Assembly: GCA_031422295.1 (NCBI GenBank)
Contig: JANOQM010000092.1
Span: 49,308 to 113,307, forward strand
DNA: 64,000 nt
Reading direction: 5' to 3'
Source: JANOMH01 sp031422295
Lineage (GTDB): Bacteria; Pseudomonadota; Alphaproteobacteria; Rhodobacterales; Rhodobacteraceae
Part shown: positions 8,496-17,376 of the stretch, piece after piece
How positions within the stretch are numbered: the first letter of the stretch is position 1
Layout: each line of letters opens with the position of its first letter
The notes under the pieces: generated by a model
Database searches by the model: none
What the model saw: the letters and a program-made list of their open reading frames with translations, nothing else
What the model was told of the DNA's origin: nothing
Translations under genes and position numbers: made by a program

Positions 8496-9785
8496 ATGGC
8501 TGATGCAATTCTGGTGCCGCAGGTCGGGCAGGATCTGACCGAAGCCAAGATCGTCGCGCTGAACGTGAAACTGGGCGATACAGTTGCCAAAGGCGATATC
8601 GTCGCCGAAGTGGAAAGCGAGAAAGCGACGTTCGAGGTCGAGGCTTTCGTGGCGGGTATCGTGATTTCGCTGCCTTACGGCGTGGGCGATCTGGCCCCGG
8701 TGCTGGAACCGCTGATGCATCTGGGACAAGCAGGCGAGACGGTTGGCGCTGCGGCGGCTGCCCCCGCCCCTGCCCCTGCGGCGACCCCAGCCCCGGCCTC
8801 GGTCGAGACTGCGACCGCCGTTAGTCCCCCGCCCATTGCTGCACCGGCTGTGGTCACCGGCAGCGGACGATCCTCGCCTTTGGCCCGCCGGATCGCGGCC
8901 CAAAACGGGCTGCATCTGAACCAGATCGCAGGCACTGGCCCGCGCGGCGCGGTGGTGATGCGCGATGTGGCGGCGGCGCTGCAGACACAACCTGCGGCGA
9001 CCACTGCACCCTTTGCGCTGCGCAGTAACACCACCTTGAAATCCTTGCAGGCCGGGACCGGCACACCGGTTGTGTTCCTGCATGGCTTTGGCGCGGAACT
9101 GGCGGCATGGCTGCCGCTGGTGGCGCGGATCGCTGTGCAAAATCCGATGATCGGTGCCGATCTGGCAGGCCACGGGGCCGCAGCTACCCGCACCGTCACC
9201 GGTTTTGACGCGCTGGTCGATGACATGGCGCAGCGCCTTGCCGAAGCCGGGATCACCAGCACGCATCTCGTGGGCCACTCCCTGGGCGCTGCGGTCGCAG
9301 TGGCGCTGGCGGACCGGGGCGATCTGGATATCCGGTCACTGACCTTGATTGCACCTGCCGGGCTGGGGCCGTGGATCAATGGTGATTACATCACGGGCTT
9401 TGTCGGGGCCAAAACCGAGGCCGCCTTGCGGGTCTGGATGCAAAACCTTGTCCACGCGCCCGACCGGCTGGGTGACGCGATGGTGCGCGCGGCCTTTGCC
9501 GCCCGCGCCGGATCGGCCATGCCGGGGGCCTTGGATTCACTGGCGCGGTCGCTGTTCGAGGGCAATACGCAGATGTTTTCAGTGCAGGCCGCGCTGGCCC
9601 GTCTGAACTGCACTTGCCGGATGATCTGGGGCATGCAGGACGCAATCTTCAAACCGACCGATGCAAACGCGCTGCCGGGCCTCGTTGCGCTGCACCGGCT
9701 GCCCGGCGTGGGTCATCTACCGCAAGTCGAGGCCGCCGGATTGGTCGGGCGATTGATATGCGAGACGGTACGCTCGGCCAGTTGA
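8496..9785 (+). CDS. AcoC-type E2: lipoyl domain + E1/E3-binding domain + alpha/beta hydrolase
   Basis: 429 residues, AAAGGAG site before the ATG. Residues 1-80 are a lipoyl domain with the modified lysine in ESEKATFEVE. Residues 125-165 are a peripheral-subunit-binding domain (SPLARRIAAQNG, GTGPRGAVV). Between them is an Ala/Pro-rich linker. From residue 185 the protein is an alpha/beta hydrolase with VVFLHGFGAELAAW (oxyanion), GHSLGAAVAVALA (nucleophile Ser) and a C-terminal GVGHLPQ His, in place of the usual chloramphenicol-acetyltransferase-like catalytic domain. This arrangement is that of AcoC of acetoin dehydrogenase systems. No E3 is encoded nearby, so an E3 must be borrowed from elsewhere. 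Confidence 0.88.
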   Translation: MADAILVPQVGQDLTEAKIVALNVKLGDTVAKGDIVAEVESEKATFEVEAFVAGIVISLPYGVGDLAPVLEPLMHLGQAGETVGAAAAAPAPAPAATPAPASVETATAVSPPPIAAPAVVTGSGRSSPLARRIAAQNGLHLNQIAGTGPRGAVVMRDVAAALQTQPAATTAPFALRSNTTLKSLQAGTGTPVVFLHGFGAELAAWLPLVARIAVQNPMIGADLAGHGAAATRTVTGFDALVDDMAQRLAEAGITSTHLVGHSLGAAVAVALADRGDLDIRSLTLIAPAGLGPWINGDYITGFVGAKTEAALRVWMQNLVHAPDRLGDAMVRAAFAARAGSAMPGALDSLARSLFEGNTQMFSVQAALARLNCTCRMIWGMQDAIFKPTDANALPGLVALHRLPGVGHLPQVEAAGLVGRLICETVRSAS

Positions 9786-9849
9786 CGTCTGGCCCGGCTG
9801 AGCTTGTTGGCCTGATAAGCCTGCCGTGTAGTGCCAAAAGGGGGGGACG

Positions 9850-11661
9850 ATGGCGGATTCAATTATTGTAGTCAAAGCGGGCAGTGTCGAACTGATGTTG
9901 CAGCGCTTTAATGCAGCACTTGAAACAGGCGATATCGCCGCTGCGGTGGCCTGTTTTGAACCGGATGGCTTTTGGCGCGATCTGGTCAGTTTTACGTGGA
10001 ATATCGTCACGTTCGAGGGCGCTGCGGCAGTCCACGCCATGCTGACCACGCAAATCACATCGGTCAAACCAACCGGTTTTCGGGTCGCTATGGGCGAGGT
10101 TGCGGATAACACGGGTGATGTGCAGCAGGCCTGGATCGACTTTGAAACTGCAACCGGGCGCGGGCACGGGCATATTCGTATCCGCAACGGCAAGATCTGG
10201 ACGTTGCTGACGACCCTCAAGGAATTGAAAGGCCATGAAGAGCCATTTGGCACAACCCGGCCAAAGGGTGCTGACCACGGCGCTGCGGCGGATCGCAAAT
10301 CCTGGGCCGAAAAACGCGAGGCTGAGGCCGCAAACCTTGGCGTCACTGCGCCGCCCTATGTGGTGATCATCGGTGGCGGTCAGGGCGGCATCGCGCTGGC
10401 CGCACGGCTGCGCCAGCTGGATGTGCCGACCATCGTGATCGAAAAGAACGCCCGCGCCGGGGATAGCTGGCGCAACCGCTACAAATCGCTGTGTCTGCAC
10501 GACCCGGTCTGGTACGACCATCTGCCCTACCTGCCCTTCCCCGCGAATTGGCCCGTATTTACGCCTAAAGACAAGCTGGGCGACTGGTTGGAAATGTATA
10601 CCCGCGTGATGGAACTGAACTATTGGTCCGCCACGACGGCCACGAGCGCCACCTATGATCCGACAACGGGCGAATGGCTGGTTCACGTCACCCGCGATGG
10701 CAAAGATGTTGTGCTGCGCCCCAGACATCTGGTGCTGGCGACCGGCATGTCGGGCAAGGCCAATGTCCCGGTGTTTCCGGGGCAGGATATTTTCGCCGGT
10801 GAACAACAACATTCCAGCCAGCACCCCGGTCCCGATGCGTATCGCGGCAAAAAGGTGGTGGTGATCGGGGCGAATAATTCATCGCATGATATCTGTGCCG
10901 CCCTGTGGGAAGGCGGTGCTGATGTGACCATGGTGCAGCGGTCTACTACCCATATCGTGCGGTCGGATCCGTTGATGAAACACGGGCTTGGTGCGCTGTA
11001 TTCCGAGGAGGCCGTGGCGGCGGGAATGACCACGGCCAAGGCCGATCTGACGTTTGCCTCGATCCCCTATGCCGTGCTGCCAGCGTTTCAAAAGCCGATC
11101 TATGACACCATCCGCACCGAGGATGCCACGTTCTATACTGGCCTGACCGATGCAGGCTTTATGCTGGATTTCGGCGATGACGACACCGGGCTGTTCATGA
11201 AATATCTGCGGCGCGGGTCGGGCTATTACATTGATGTGGGTGCCAGCCAGTTGATCATCGACGGCAAGATAAAACTGAAATCCGGCAGTGATGTCAGCCA
11301 TTTGACCCAAACTGCCGTGGTATTGAAAGATGGCACAGAACTGCCCGCCGATCTGGTGATTTATGCCACCGGCTATGGCTCGATGAACGGCTGGGCCGCC
11401 GATCTGATCAGTCAGGACGTGGCTGATACGGTGGGCAAGTGTTGGGGTCTGGGGTCCGGCACCACCAAGGACCCGGGCCCGTGGGAGGGCGAGTTGCGCA
11501 ACATGTGGAAGCCGACGCAACAAGACGCGCTTTGGTTTCATGGCGGCAACCTGCACCAGTCGCGGCACTATTCGCAGTTTCTGTCGCTGCAACTGAAGGC
11601 ACGCCACGCCGGGATTGCCACGCCGGTCTATGGCTTGCCTGTCGTCAACCATCTGAAATAG
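9850..11661 (+). CDS. SnoaL-like domain fused to a flavin-containing monooxygenase
   Basis: 603 residues, starting after GGGGGG at 9840-9846. Residues 10-135 look like a SnoaL/NTF2-like domain (MLQRFNAALETGDIAAAVACF, GHGHIRIRNGKIW). Residues 165-600 form a class B flavoprotein monooxygenase: first dinucleotide motif VVIIGGGQGGIALAARL (FAD), KNARAGDSWRNRY, and a second motif VVVIGANNSSHDICAAL (NADPH). Such enzymes perform Baeyer-Villiger, N- or S-oxidation. It follows the E2 gene by 64 bases in the same direction. A Baeyer-Villiger enzyme next to an acetoin-type complex suggests attack on a ketone, but the substrate is unknown. Confidence 0.85.
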   Translation: MADSIIVVKAGSVELMLQRFNAALETGDIAAAVACFEPDGFWRDLVSFTWNIVTFEGAAAVHAMLTTQITSVKPTGFRVAMGEVADNTGDVQQAWIDFETATGRGHGHIRIRNGKIWTLLTTLKELKGHEEPFGTTRPKGADHGAAADRKSWAEKREAEAANLGVTAPPYVVIIGGGQGGIALAARLRQLDVPTIVIEKNARAGDSWRNRYKSLCLHDPVWYDHLPYLPFPANWPVFTPKDKLGDWLEMYTRVMELNYWSATTATSATYDPTTGEWLVHVTRDGKDVVLRPRHLVLATGMSGKANVPVFPGQDIFAGEQQHSSQHPGPDAYRGKKVVVIGANNSSHDICAALWEGGADVTMVQRSTTHIVRSDPLMKHGLGALYSEEAVAAGMTTAKADLTFASIPYAVLPAFQKPIYDTIRTEDATFYTGLTDAGFMLDFGDDDTGLFMKYLRRGSGYYIDVGASQLIIDGKIKLKSGSDVSHLTQTAVVLKDGTELPADLVIYATGYGSMNGWAADLISQDVADTVGKCWGLGSGTTKDPGPWEGELRNMWKPTQQDALWFHGGNLHQSRHYSQFLSLQLKARHAGIATPVYGLPVVNHLK

Positions 11662-11732
11662 GGATACTCACCGCTGGACAGCCCGGTCCTGCAGGTCACA
11701 AGGTTGCAGAACCTGCCGGTATCGGAGACGAA

Positions 11733-12356
11733 ATGATATTCACCGCAGACGATGCGCAGAACTTGCACCAGATCATGCAGTGGCGGCGGGATGTCCGGCA
11801 TTTCCGCCCCGATCCGGTGTCACCTGCATTGATCGACAAACTTGCAGCCGCGATGGACCTGGCCCCGTCGGTGGGCAATTGCAGGCCGTGGCGGGTGATC
11901 CGGGTCCAAGATCAAGGTCGGCGTCGACGGATCGCGGATCTGTTCGCCCAAAGCAACGCAGCAGCCGCAGCGGCCTATTCCGATGCTGACCGCGATGCGT
12001 ATCTGGGCTTGAAACTGGCCGGTCTGCACGAGGCCCCGGAACATCTGGCCGTGTTTTCCGTGCCTGATCCGGCGCAAGGGCGTGGATTGGGACGGCAGAC
12101 GATGCCGGAAACCGTGGTCTATTCCACCGTGATGGCAATGTATGCGCTATGGCTGGTGGCACGGGCGGAAAATCTGGGCGTGGGATGGGTGTCAATCCTG
12201 GACCCGCAGGCTGCGGCGGCAGTCCTCGATCCGCCACCGGACTGGCAATTCGTCGGGTATCTATGCATAGGCTACGCCGAATTTGCCGATGATACGCCGT
12301 TGTTGCACCGCAGCGGCTGGCAGGCCAACACATCACAGCCATGGTTGGTCCGGTGA
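11733..12356 (+). CDS. bluB: BluB-like 5,6-dimethylbenzimidazole synthase
   Basis: 207 residues from the ATG at 11733; the longer frame from 11439 lies inside the monooxygenase gene. Nitroreductase-fold flavoprotein with the BluB pattern: MQWRRDVRHFRPDPV at the start, LAPSVGNCRPWRVIRV, and LGVGWVSILDP near the C-terminus. BluB consumes FMNH2 and oxygen to make the lower ligand of cobalamin. Its usual cobalamin neighbours are absent; it stands between a flavin monooxygenase and a phosphatase. It could therefore be a specialised nitroreductase, but the RRDVRHF and GWVSILDP motifs argue for BluB. Confidence 0.75.
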   Translation: MIFTADDAQNLHQIMQWRRDVRHFRPDPVSPALIDKLAAAMDLAPSVGNCRPWRVIRVQDQGRRRRIADLFAQSNAAAAAAYSDADRDAYLGLKLAGLHEAPEHLAVFSVPDPAQGRGLGRQTMPETVVYSTVMAMYALWLVARAENLGVGWVSILDPQAAAAVLDPPPDWQFVGYLCIGYAEFADDTPLLHRSGWQANTSQPWLVR

Positions 12357-12453
12357 TGTCGGCTGCAAGACTCTGGCTTGGACTGTGCGCAAGTAGATCC
12401 CGTTGTGTCCGTTTGTCCGGCTCACCTCCCACGGTAACAGACAGGACGACCCG

Positions 12454-13107
12454 ATGACCGCAACCTCTCGGGGCTATACTGCCCTGATCTTTGATCTTGA
12501 CGGCACGCTGATCGACAGCGCCCCAGACATGGCCCATGCCGTCAATCTGTATCTGACGGCGCAAGGCTGGCCGGCCCAAGAGACGGCTTATGTCGCGCGT
12601 TTCATCGGCCACGGTCCGCGCCGGTTACTGCTGGATATGTTTACCGACCTGCAACTGCCGACCGATGCACAAAGCATCGATGCGGCCCACACGGCGTTCA
12701 TGGCGCAGTATTGGGCGCAGCCCGCACGACTGACCACGTTTTTCCCCGATGTGAAGGCCGACCTGCACAGCCTGCACGGCGCGGGCATCGCGCTGGGGCT
12801 TTGCACCAACAAACCGCAGGCCCTGACCCTCCGAATTCTGGATCAACTGGCGATTGCACCCCTGTTCAGCGCGGTTCTTGGCGCAGATGCCGTTTCGGCC
12901 TGCAAACCCGATCCTGGCCACCTTTTGGCTGTCGCCACAAAAATGGGGCTGCAACCCGGAACATGGGCCTATATCGGCGATAGCGGCATCGATCAGGCCA
13001 CAGCGCGCGCCGCCGAGGTTCCGTTCTTTGTGGTGCCATGGGGCAGCGGCGCGCAGGTCAACGTTGCCGAGCGCTATCGCCTGAGCCGCCTGCGCGATTT
13101 GATTTGA
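12454..13107 (+). CDS. gph: Phosphoglycolate-phosphatase-like HAD hydrolase
   Basis: 217 residues from the ATG at 12454 (an upstream in-frame start at 12403 has no better ribosome site). The FDLDGTLIDSAPDM nucleophile motif, CTNKPQ motif II, KPDPGHLL motif III lysine and YIGDSGIDQATARAA motif IV match Gph. It would dephosphorylate 2-phosphoglycolate or a related small phosphate. It is the last gene of the run from 6445, with 97 bases after bluB. The symbol is a family assignment; the HAD superfamily is broad. Confidence 0.75.
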   Translation: MTATSRGYTALIFDLDGTLIDSAPDMAHAVNLYLTAQGWPAQETAYVARFIGHGPRRLLLDMFTDLQLPTDAQSIDAAHTAFMAQYWAQPARLTTFFPDVKADLHSLHGAGIALGLCTNKPQALTLRILDQLAIAPLFSAVLGADAVSACKPDPGHLLAVATKMGLQPGTWAYIGDSGIDQATARAAEVPFFVVPWGSGAQVNVAERYRLSRLRDLI

Positions 13108-13233
13108 ACCGCTCCAGCATCCAGCCCGCATTGATGAGGAAACTTGGGGCACCTCCTGAAGCGCGAGGCGAGTCGGTTCAGGACTTTTGTGGTAACCCAC
13201 TCACGAACGATTAATTGTCGATCCAGAAACTTC

Positions 13234-13539
13234 TCAGCCTGGTGCCAAAGCCGAAATCATCTTCAAGTGCCGGATGTTCACCGGTTTGGCGAGCAGACGG
13301 TCAAGCTGGCTGAACAACGGTTTAAGGTGCGGCATCTCCAGATGCGCATCCAGATCGGCCTGCGTGTGCCAGTTTTCATAGAACACAAAGCAGCAGGGAT
13401 CGGCTGAATCCACGTGGAATTCGTAGTTGATGCAGCCCGGTTCCGCCCGCGTCGGGGCGACTTGCTCGGTCAGCAAGGCCAGCAATTCGACACGGGTTTC
13501 CGGCTTGGCGGTGACTGTGCCGATGATCGTCACATGCAT
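13234..13539 (-). CDS. Antibiotic-biosynthesis-monooxygenase (ABM) domain protein
   Basis: 101 residues. A single ferredoxin-like ABM domain with the sequence APTRAEPGCINYE and a DAHLEMPHL segment, the same landmarks seen in the C-terminal half of the fusion at 2282. It begins 3 bases after the stop of the ABC permease, so it is the last gene of the operon running from 19357. ABM proteins range from quinol monooxygenases to mutarotase-like dimers such as RhaM/YgiN relatives. In sugar operons a mutarotase or isomerase-like role is plausible, but this is not shown by the sequence. Confidence 0.8.
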   Translation of the reverse strand: MHVTIIGTVTAKPETRVELLALLTEQVAPTRAEPGCINYEFHVDSADPCCFVFYENWHTQADLDAHLEMPHLKPLFSQLDRLLAKPVNIRHLKMISALAPG

Positions 13540-13542
13540 GGC

Positions 13543-14478
13543 TCACGCCCTCTTTTGGCTCAGGGCCACGGCGAAAATGATGATCGCACCCCGGGCAATC
13601 AGTTGCTGGCTGAACTCCAGCCCCATCAGGATCAGACCGTTGTTGATCAGCCCGATCATCAACGCGCCGACGATGGTGCCGATGACGGTGCCTTTGCCGC
13701 CGAACAGGCTGGTGCCGCCAAGCACCGCTGCCGCAATCACCGACAATTCATCGCCCTCGCCCAGTTGGAACCGGCCCGATTGCAACCGTCCGGCATACAG
13801 CATTCCGGCCAAAGCAGCGGCGGTCGAGGAAATCACCAGCACCTTGAACTTGATGTTCGCGGTGTCGATGCCCGAATAGCGTGCCGCCGTTTCGCCGCCC
13901 CCCGTGGCCAGAACCCGGCGGCCAAAACCGGACCTGCGCAGCACGATGTGCCCGATGCCGCCCAGAATGACCATCCAGAACAGCAGCACCGGGATCGGGC
14001 CGATATTGCCGCCGCCGAACAGCCAGGAATAGCCGGGGCTGAGGATCGGCACCGCCGCAGTATCGGAAATCCACATCGCCACACCCTTGGCGATGCCCAT
14101 CATCGCAAGGGTCGTCAGAAACGACGGAATGCCAATTCTGGTCGTCAGCCAGCCGTTGAACATGCCGACGGCGATACCGGTGGCCAGCCCCGCCAGCACC
14201 CCGGCCACGGGTCCGGCGACGGCAATCGCCATGGCGACTGTGACGGTCGCCAATCCGGCGACGGCACCCACCGAGAGGTCGATTTCCCCGGCGGACAGCA
14301 CGAAGGTCATCGCAATCGCCATCACCGCGATCATCGCGGTTTGTCGGACGATGTTCAGCAGGTTGTTGGGATTGAGAAAGCCCTTTTGGTTCAGGGTGAG
14401 GGCGAAGACCACGAAGATCACCACAAACCCGATATAGATGATGTATTGCCGCCAGTTGGCGATGATCTTGTCAAGCAT
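13543..14478 (-). CDS. Sugar ABC transporter permease (RbsC-like), importer 1
   Basis: 311 residues from the ATG at 14478, which overlaps the end of the ATPase gene by 8 bases; the longer upstream frame lies within that gene. The protein is strongly hydrophobic with about ten membrane segments and the RbsC/BPD_transp_2 landmarks AGEIDLSVGAVAGLATV and LGGTSLFGGKGTVIGTIVG. A homodimer would form the channel for the ATPase at 14471 and binding protein at 17377. Confidence 0.92.
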   Translation of the reverse strand: MLDKIIANWRQYIIYIGFVVIFVVFALTLNQKGFLNPNNLLNIVRQTAMIAVMAIAMTFVLSAGEIDLSVGAVAGLATVTVAMAIAVAGPVAGVLAGLATGIAVGMFNGWLTTRIGIPSFLTTLAMMGIAKGVAMWISDTAAVPILSPGYSWLFGGGNIGPIPVLLFWMVILGGIGHIVLRRSGFGRRVLATGGGETAARYSGIDTANIKFKVLVISSTAAALAGMLYAGRLQSGRFQLGEGDELSVIAAAVLGGTSLFGGKGTVIGTIVGALMIGLINNGLILMGLEFSQQLIARGAIIIFAVALSQKRA

Positions 14479-16048
14479 GGGACACCTCCGAAGCCGCCAG
14501 GGCTTTTTGAATTTCGATTTGCAGGCGGCGTTCAGCGGCTTGCAGGGCATGTGCGGGGTCCGGATCCGAAACTGGCACCATAGCGGGGTCGTCCAAGGCC
14601 TCGCGCGGCAGGTTCTGGTGCGCGCGGCCATCGGCCATGACCAGAATCCGGTCGCTGGCGGTAAGGAGTTCAGACAGTTCGGAGGAAATCAGGATGATCC
14701 CCTTGCCTGCTGCCGCCAACTCCCGGACCAGTCTGATAATCTCTGACTTGGACCCGATGTCGATGCCTGCGGTAGGTTCGTCCAGCACAAGGATCTCGGG
14801 ATTGGTCGCCAGCCATTTGCCGATCACCACCTTTTGCTGATTGCCACCCGACAGGGTCGACACCGCATGATCGCGGCTGGCGGTTTTGACGGACAATCGC
14901 TGGATCATCTGATCGGTCAGCGCATTGGCCTTGGCCTGATCGATCATGCCGGCGGTGGACAGGGTATCCAGAACCGCCATGACCATGTTCGAGGCCACCG
15001 AATGCGCCGGAATGATGCCTTGCGTGGCCCGTGCTTCCGGCACCAGCGCAATGCCATTGGCAATCGCCTGAGCCGGTTTGCGGATGCTGACCGGCTTGCC
15101 CTTGATCCGGATTTCACCGGAAACAGCAGGCTCCACCCCCGCAATCACCCGCGCCAGCGCCGAGCGGCCAGAGCCCAAAAGCCCTGCCAGACCCAGCACC
15201 TCGCCGCGATGCAGGGTTAGCGAGACATTCTGCGGCTTGTGCGGGCCGGTGACGTTGATCAACTCCAGCAGCACCTCGCCGCGCGCCGTGTCGCCACGGT
15301 GGACATCGGCCAGACCCTTGGACCGTTTGCCGACAATATGTTCGATCATCGTGTCGATCGGCAATTCCGACATGGGTGCTGTAATCACATGCCTGCCGTC
15401 GCGGAAAATGGTCGCGCGGTCGGCGATGCGGGCAATCTCGTCCATCCGGTGCGAGACGTAGATAATTGCCACGCCTTGTGCTTTCAGCTTGCGCAGAAAG
15501 GTGAACAGACGTTCCACATCCGACACCGCAAGGGCGGTCGAGGGTTCGTCCAGCACCAGAACCCTCGCGTCCTGGCTGATGGCCTTGGCAATCTCGGTCA
15601 GTTGCTTTTGTCCGGCACCCAGATCGCGGACGATGGCCTTGGGGTTCACATTCACTTCCAGCATGGCAAAGATTTGTGCCGCCCGGCGTTCGGCCTCGCG
15701 GTCGTCGATCAGCCCGCCCCTGCCTTTCGCTTCGCGGGTCAGAAACACGTTCTGGGCCACGGTCAGGGTGGGGATCAGGCTCATTTCCTGAAAGTTCATC
15801 GCGATCCCTGCCGCCCGCGATGCCTCGGGCGTATGGGTGGTCAGGGGCTGCCCCGCGACCATGATCGTGCCGGAATTTGGCACATGGACGCCGTTCAACA
15901 CCTTGAGGATGGTGGATTTTCCGGCGCCGTTGCCGCCAAGCAAGGCGTGAACCTCGCCCGGCATCACTTCGAAATCCACGTTCTCCAAGGCGTGGACACC
16001 GCCGAACGCCTTGGAAATTCCCTTCATGCTGACAGCCGGGGTTGTCAT
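14471..16048 (-). CDS. Sugar ABC transporter ATP-binding protein (RbsA/MglA-like), importer 1
   Basis: 525 residues. Start at 16048 is chosen because its ATG overlaps the TGA of the Gfo/Idh gene. Two ABC domains are present. Domain 1 has a normal Walker A (GGNGAGKST), a signature LGAGQKQ and Walker B VLVLDEPSTAL. Domain 2 has the usual lysine-less Walker A of this family (GLLGSGRSAL), signature LSGGNQQK and Walker B ILVLDEPTAGID. It powers uptake through the permease at 13543. It has a C-terminal tail of about 40 residues beyond domain 2. Confidence 0.93.
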   Translation of the reverse strand: MTTPAVSMKGISKAFGGVHALENVDFEVMPGEVHALLGGNGAGKSTILKVLNGVHVPNSGTIMVAGQPLTTHTPEASRAAGIAMNFQEMSLIPTLTVAQNVFLTREAKGRGGLIDDREAERRAAQIFAMLEVNVNPKAIVRDLGAGQKQLTEIAKAISQDARVLVLDEPSTALAVSDVERLFTFLRKLKAQGVAIIYVSHRMDEIARIADRATIFRDGRHVITAPMSELPIDTMIEHIVGKRSKGLADVHRGDTARGEVLLELINVTGPHKPQNVSLTLHRGEVLGLAGLLGSGRSALARVIAGVEPAVSGEIRIKGKPVSIRKPAQAIANGIALVPEARATQGIIPAHSVASNMVMAVLDTLSTAGMIDQAKANALTDQMIQRLSVKTASRDHAVSTLSGGNQQKVVIGKWLATNPEILVLDEPTAGIDIGSKSEIIRLVRELAAAGKGIILISSELSELLTASDRILVMADGRAHQNLPREALDDPAMVPVSDPDPAHALQAAERRLQIEIQKALAASEVSHA

Positions 16049-17214
16049 CTGCCCACGCGCTCCCATTTGCCGGTTTCGCCAGAGCGGATCAGGGCATCGG
16101 CAACCAGTTCCGTCAACAACCCGTCTTCGAAATTGGGGCTGGCCTGCGTGCCTGTTTCGATGGCTCGGAAGAAATCATAGCATTCGACGATCTTGGTTTC
16201 GGAATAGCCAATGCCAAGCCCGGGGATCGGCCACAGGCCGTGGCCGTAGGGGTGGGCCGGGCCGGTGTAGATGGTGCGAAAGCCGCGGGCGTCGGCGGGG
16301 TCACTGCGAAACATCACCTGCAATTCATCGCGGCGTTCGTAGTTGAAGTGGATCGAGCCCTCGGTGCCGTGAATCTCCAGCGTGATAAAGTTGTTGCGGC
16401 CCCAGGCGTTGCGGGTGGCCTCCAGACTGCCAATCGCACCATTCTCGAATTTCAGCATCGAGACAACCTCGTCATCGACATCCACGTCGCCACGTTCGGC
16501 GGTGGCGGATTTTTCCGATGCCCCAAGTTTGTCGACACCGCCCTGTTGCAGCGGGCGGGTTTTCACATAGGTCGCGGTCAGAGCCGTGACCTCGGCAATC
16601 GGGCCGACCAGATAATGCGCCAGATCCACAACATGGGTGCCGATGTCGCCAACAGCGCCGGAACCTGCGATCTTTTTCTGAAAGCGCCAGGACAGCGGGC
16701 CATCTTCATCTGCCGACCAGTCTTGCAGATAGGTGCCCCGAAAGTTCACGATCCGCCCGATCCGGCCTTCGTCGATGAATTTCTTGGCCAGCGCCACAGC
16801 GGGCGTGCGGCGGTAATTGAACGCTACCATATTGATCACGCCATGTTTTTTGACGGCTGCGGCCATATCGCGGGCTTCCTGCACCGTGCGGGCCAGCGGC
16901 TTTTCGCAGATGATGTGCTTGCCAGCGCGGGCGGCCTCGATGGCAATCTCGGCGTGGACGTTGTTGGGGGTGCATATATCGACCACGTCAATATCGGGCC
17001 GGTTTACCACGGCTTTCCAGTCGCTCGAGGCTTCGTCAAAGCCGAACCGCTGGCGGGCCGTCTCTGCCGCGCCGTCGGTGATATCGACGACCACTTTACG
17101 GTGCGGGATGGCCGGGGCGGGCCAGAAGAACATCGGCATCGCGGCATAGGCCATGGCATGCGCCTTGCCCATGAAGCCGCCGCCGATCATGGCGACGTTC
17201 ATCACTTTGGTCAT
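16045..17214 (-). CDS. Gfo/Idh/MocA-family oxidoreductase
   Basis: 389 residues. The N-terminal Rossmann fold carries NVAMIGGGFMGKAHA, and the family motif with the catalytic lysine is CEKPLA. The C-terminal domain has GDIGTHVVDLAHYL with the conserved Asp and His. Family members oxidise or isomerise hydroxyls on inositols, glucosides and sugar acids using NAD(P). It lies between the binding protein and ATPase of importer 1, and an IolE-like isomerase heads the operon. A pathway starting with oxidation of an imported cyclitol or sugar is likely; the substrate is not known. Confidence 0.9.
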   Translation of the reverse strand: MTKVMNVAMIGGGFMGKAHAMAYAAMPMFFWPAPAIPHRKVVVDITDGAAETARQRFGFDEASSDWKAVVNRPDIDVVDICTPNNVHAEIAIEAARAGKHIICEKPLARTVQEARDMAAAVKKHGVINMVAFNYRRTPAVALAKKFIDEGRIGRIVNFRGTYLQDWSADEDGPLSWRFQKKIAGSGAVGDIGTHVVDLAHYLVGPIAEVTALTATYVKTRPLQQGGVDKLGASEKSATAERGDVDVDDEVVSMLKFENGAIGSLEATRNAWGRNNFITLEIHGTEGSIHFNYERRDELQVMFRSDPADARGFRTIYTGPAHPYGHGLWPIPGLGIGYSETKIVECYDFFRAIETGTQASPNFEDGLLTELVADALIRSGETGKWERVGR

Positions 17215-17306
17215 TGGTCTTCTCCGGGGTTTGGCGCGAAACCGGCGTGGGTTGGCCGGGCTTCAGGCGGGCTTTATGGATGAATATGGCCCAAGCGGGG
17301 CCGAAA

Positions 17307-17370
17307 CCTTCGCGGCGCAAAGCGCTTGCCGCGAAGGACTGGCTGACGCCGGGCGGTGGACTGCCCGGCG
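17307..17370 (-). promoter_or_regulatory. Two tandem stem-loops after the importer 1 binding-protein gene
   Basis: Between the binding-protein stop (17377) and the Gfo/Idh start (17214) are two perfect inverted repeats. One has an 8-bp stem (CGCCGGGC at 17347, GCCCGGCG at 17363, loop 8). The other has a 10-bp stem (CCTTCGCGGC at 17307, GCCGCGAAGG at 17328, loop 11). Neither is followed by a T-run on the minus strand. They probably slow decay or partly stop transcription so that the binding protein is made in excess, as known for malE-malF. The same layout recurs in the other three importer operons. Confidence 0.7.
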
Positions 17371-17376
17371 CGGGGA

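Noticed and set aside
11662..11732. Possible cobalamin riboswitch before bluB
   Set aside because: Only 71 bases separate the genes and I could not find the conserved B12-box core or a matching fold.
13108..13233. Hairpin TCCTGAA/TTCAGGA between the Gph and ABM genes
   Set aside because: The stem has a 16-base loop and no T-run on either strand, so I did not call it a terminator although two operons converge here.
13414..14583. 389-codon plus-strand frame
   Set aside because: Antisense shadow of the importer 1 permease gene, rich in His, Arg and Gln as expected for a high-GC shadow.
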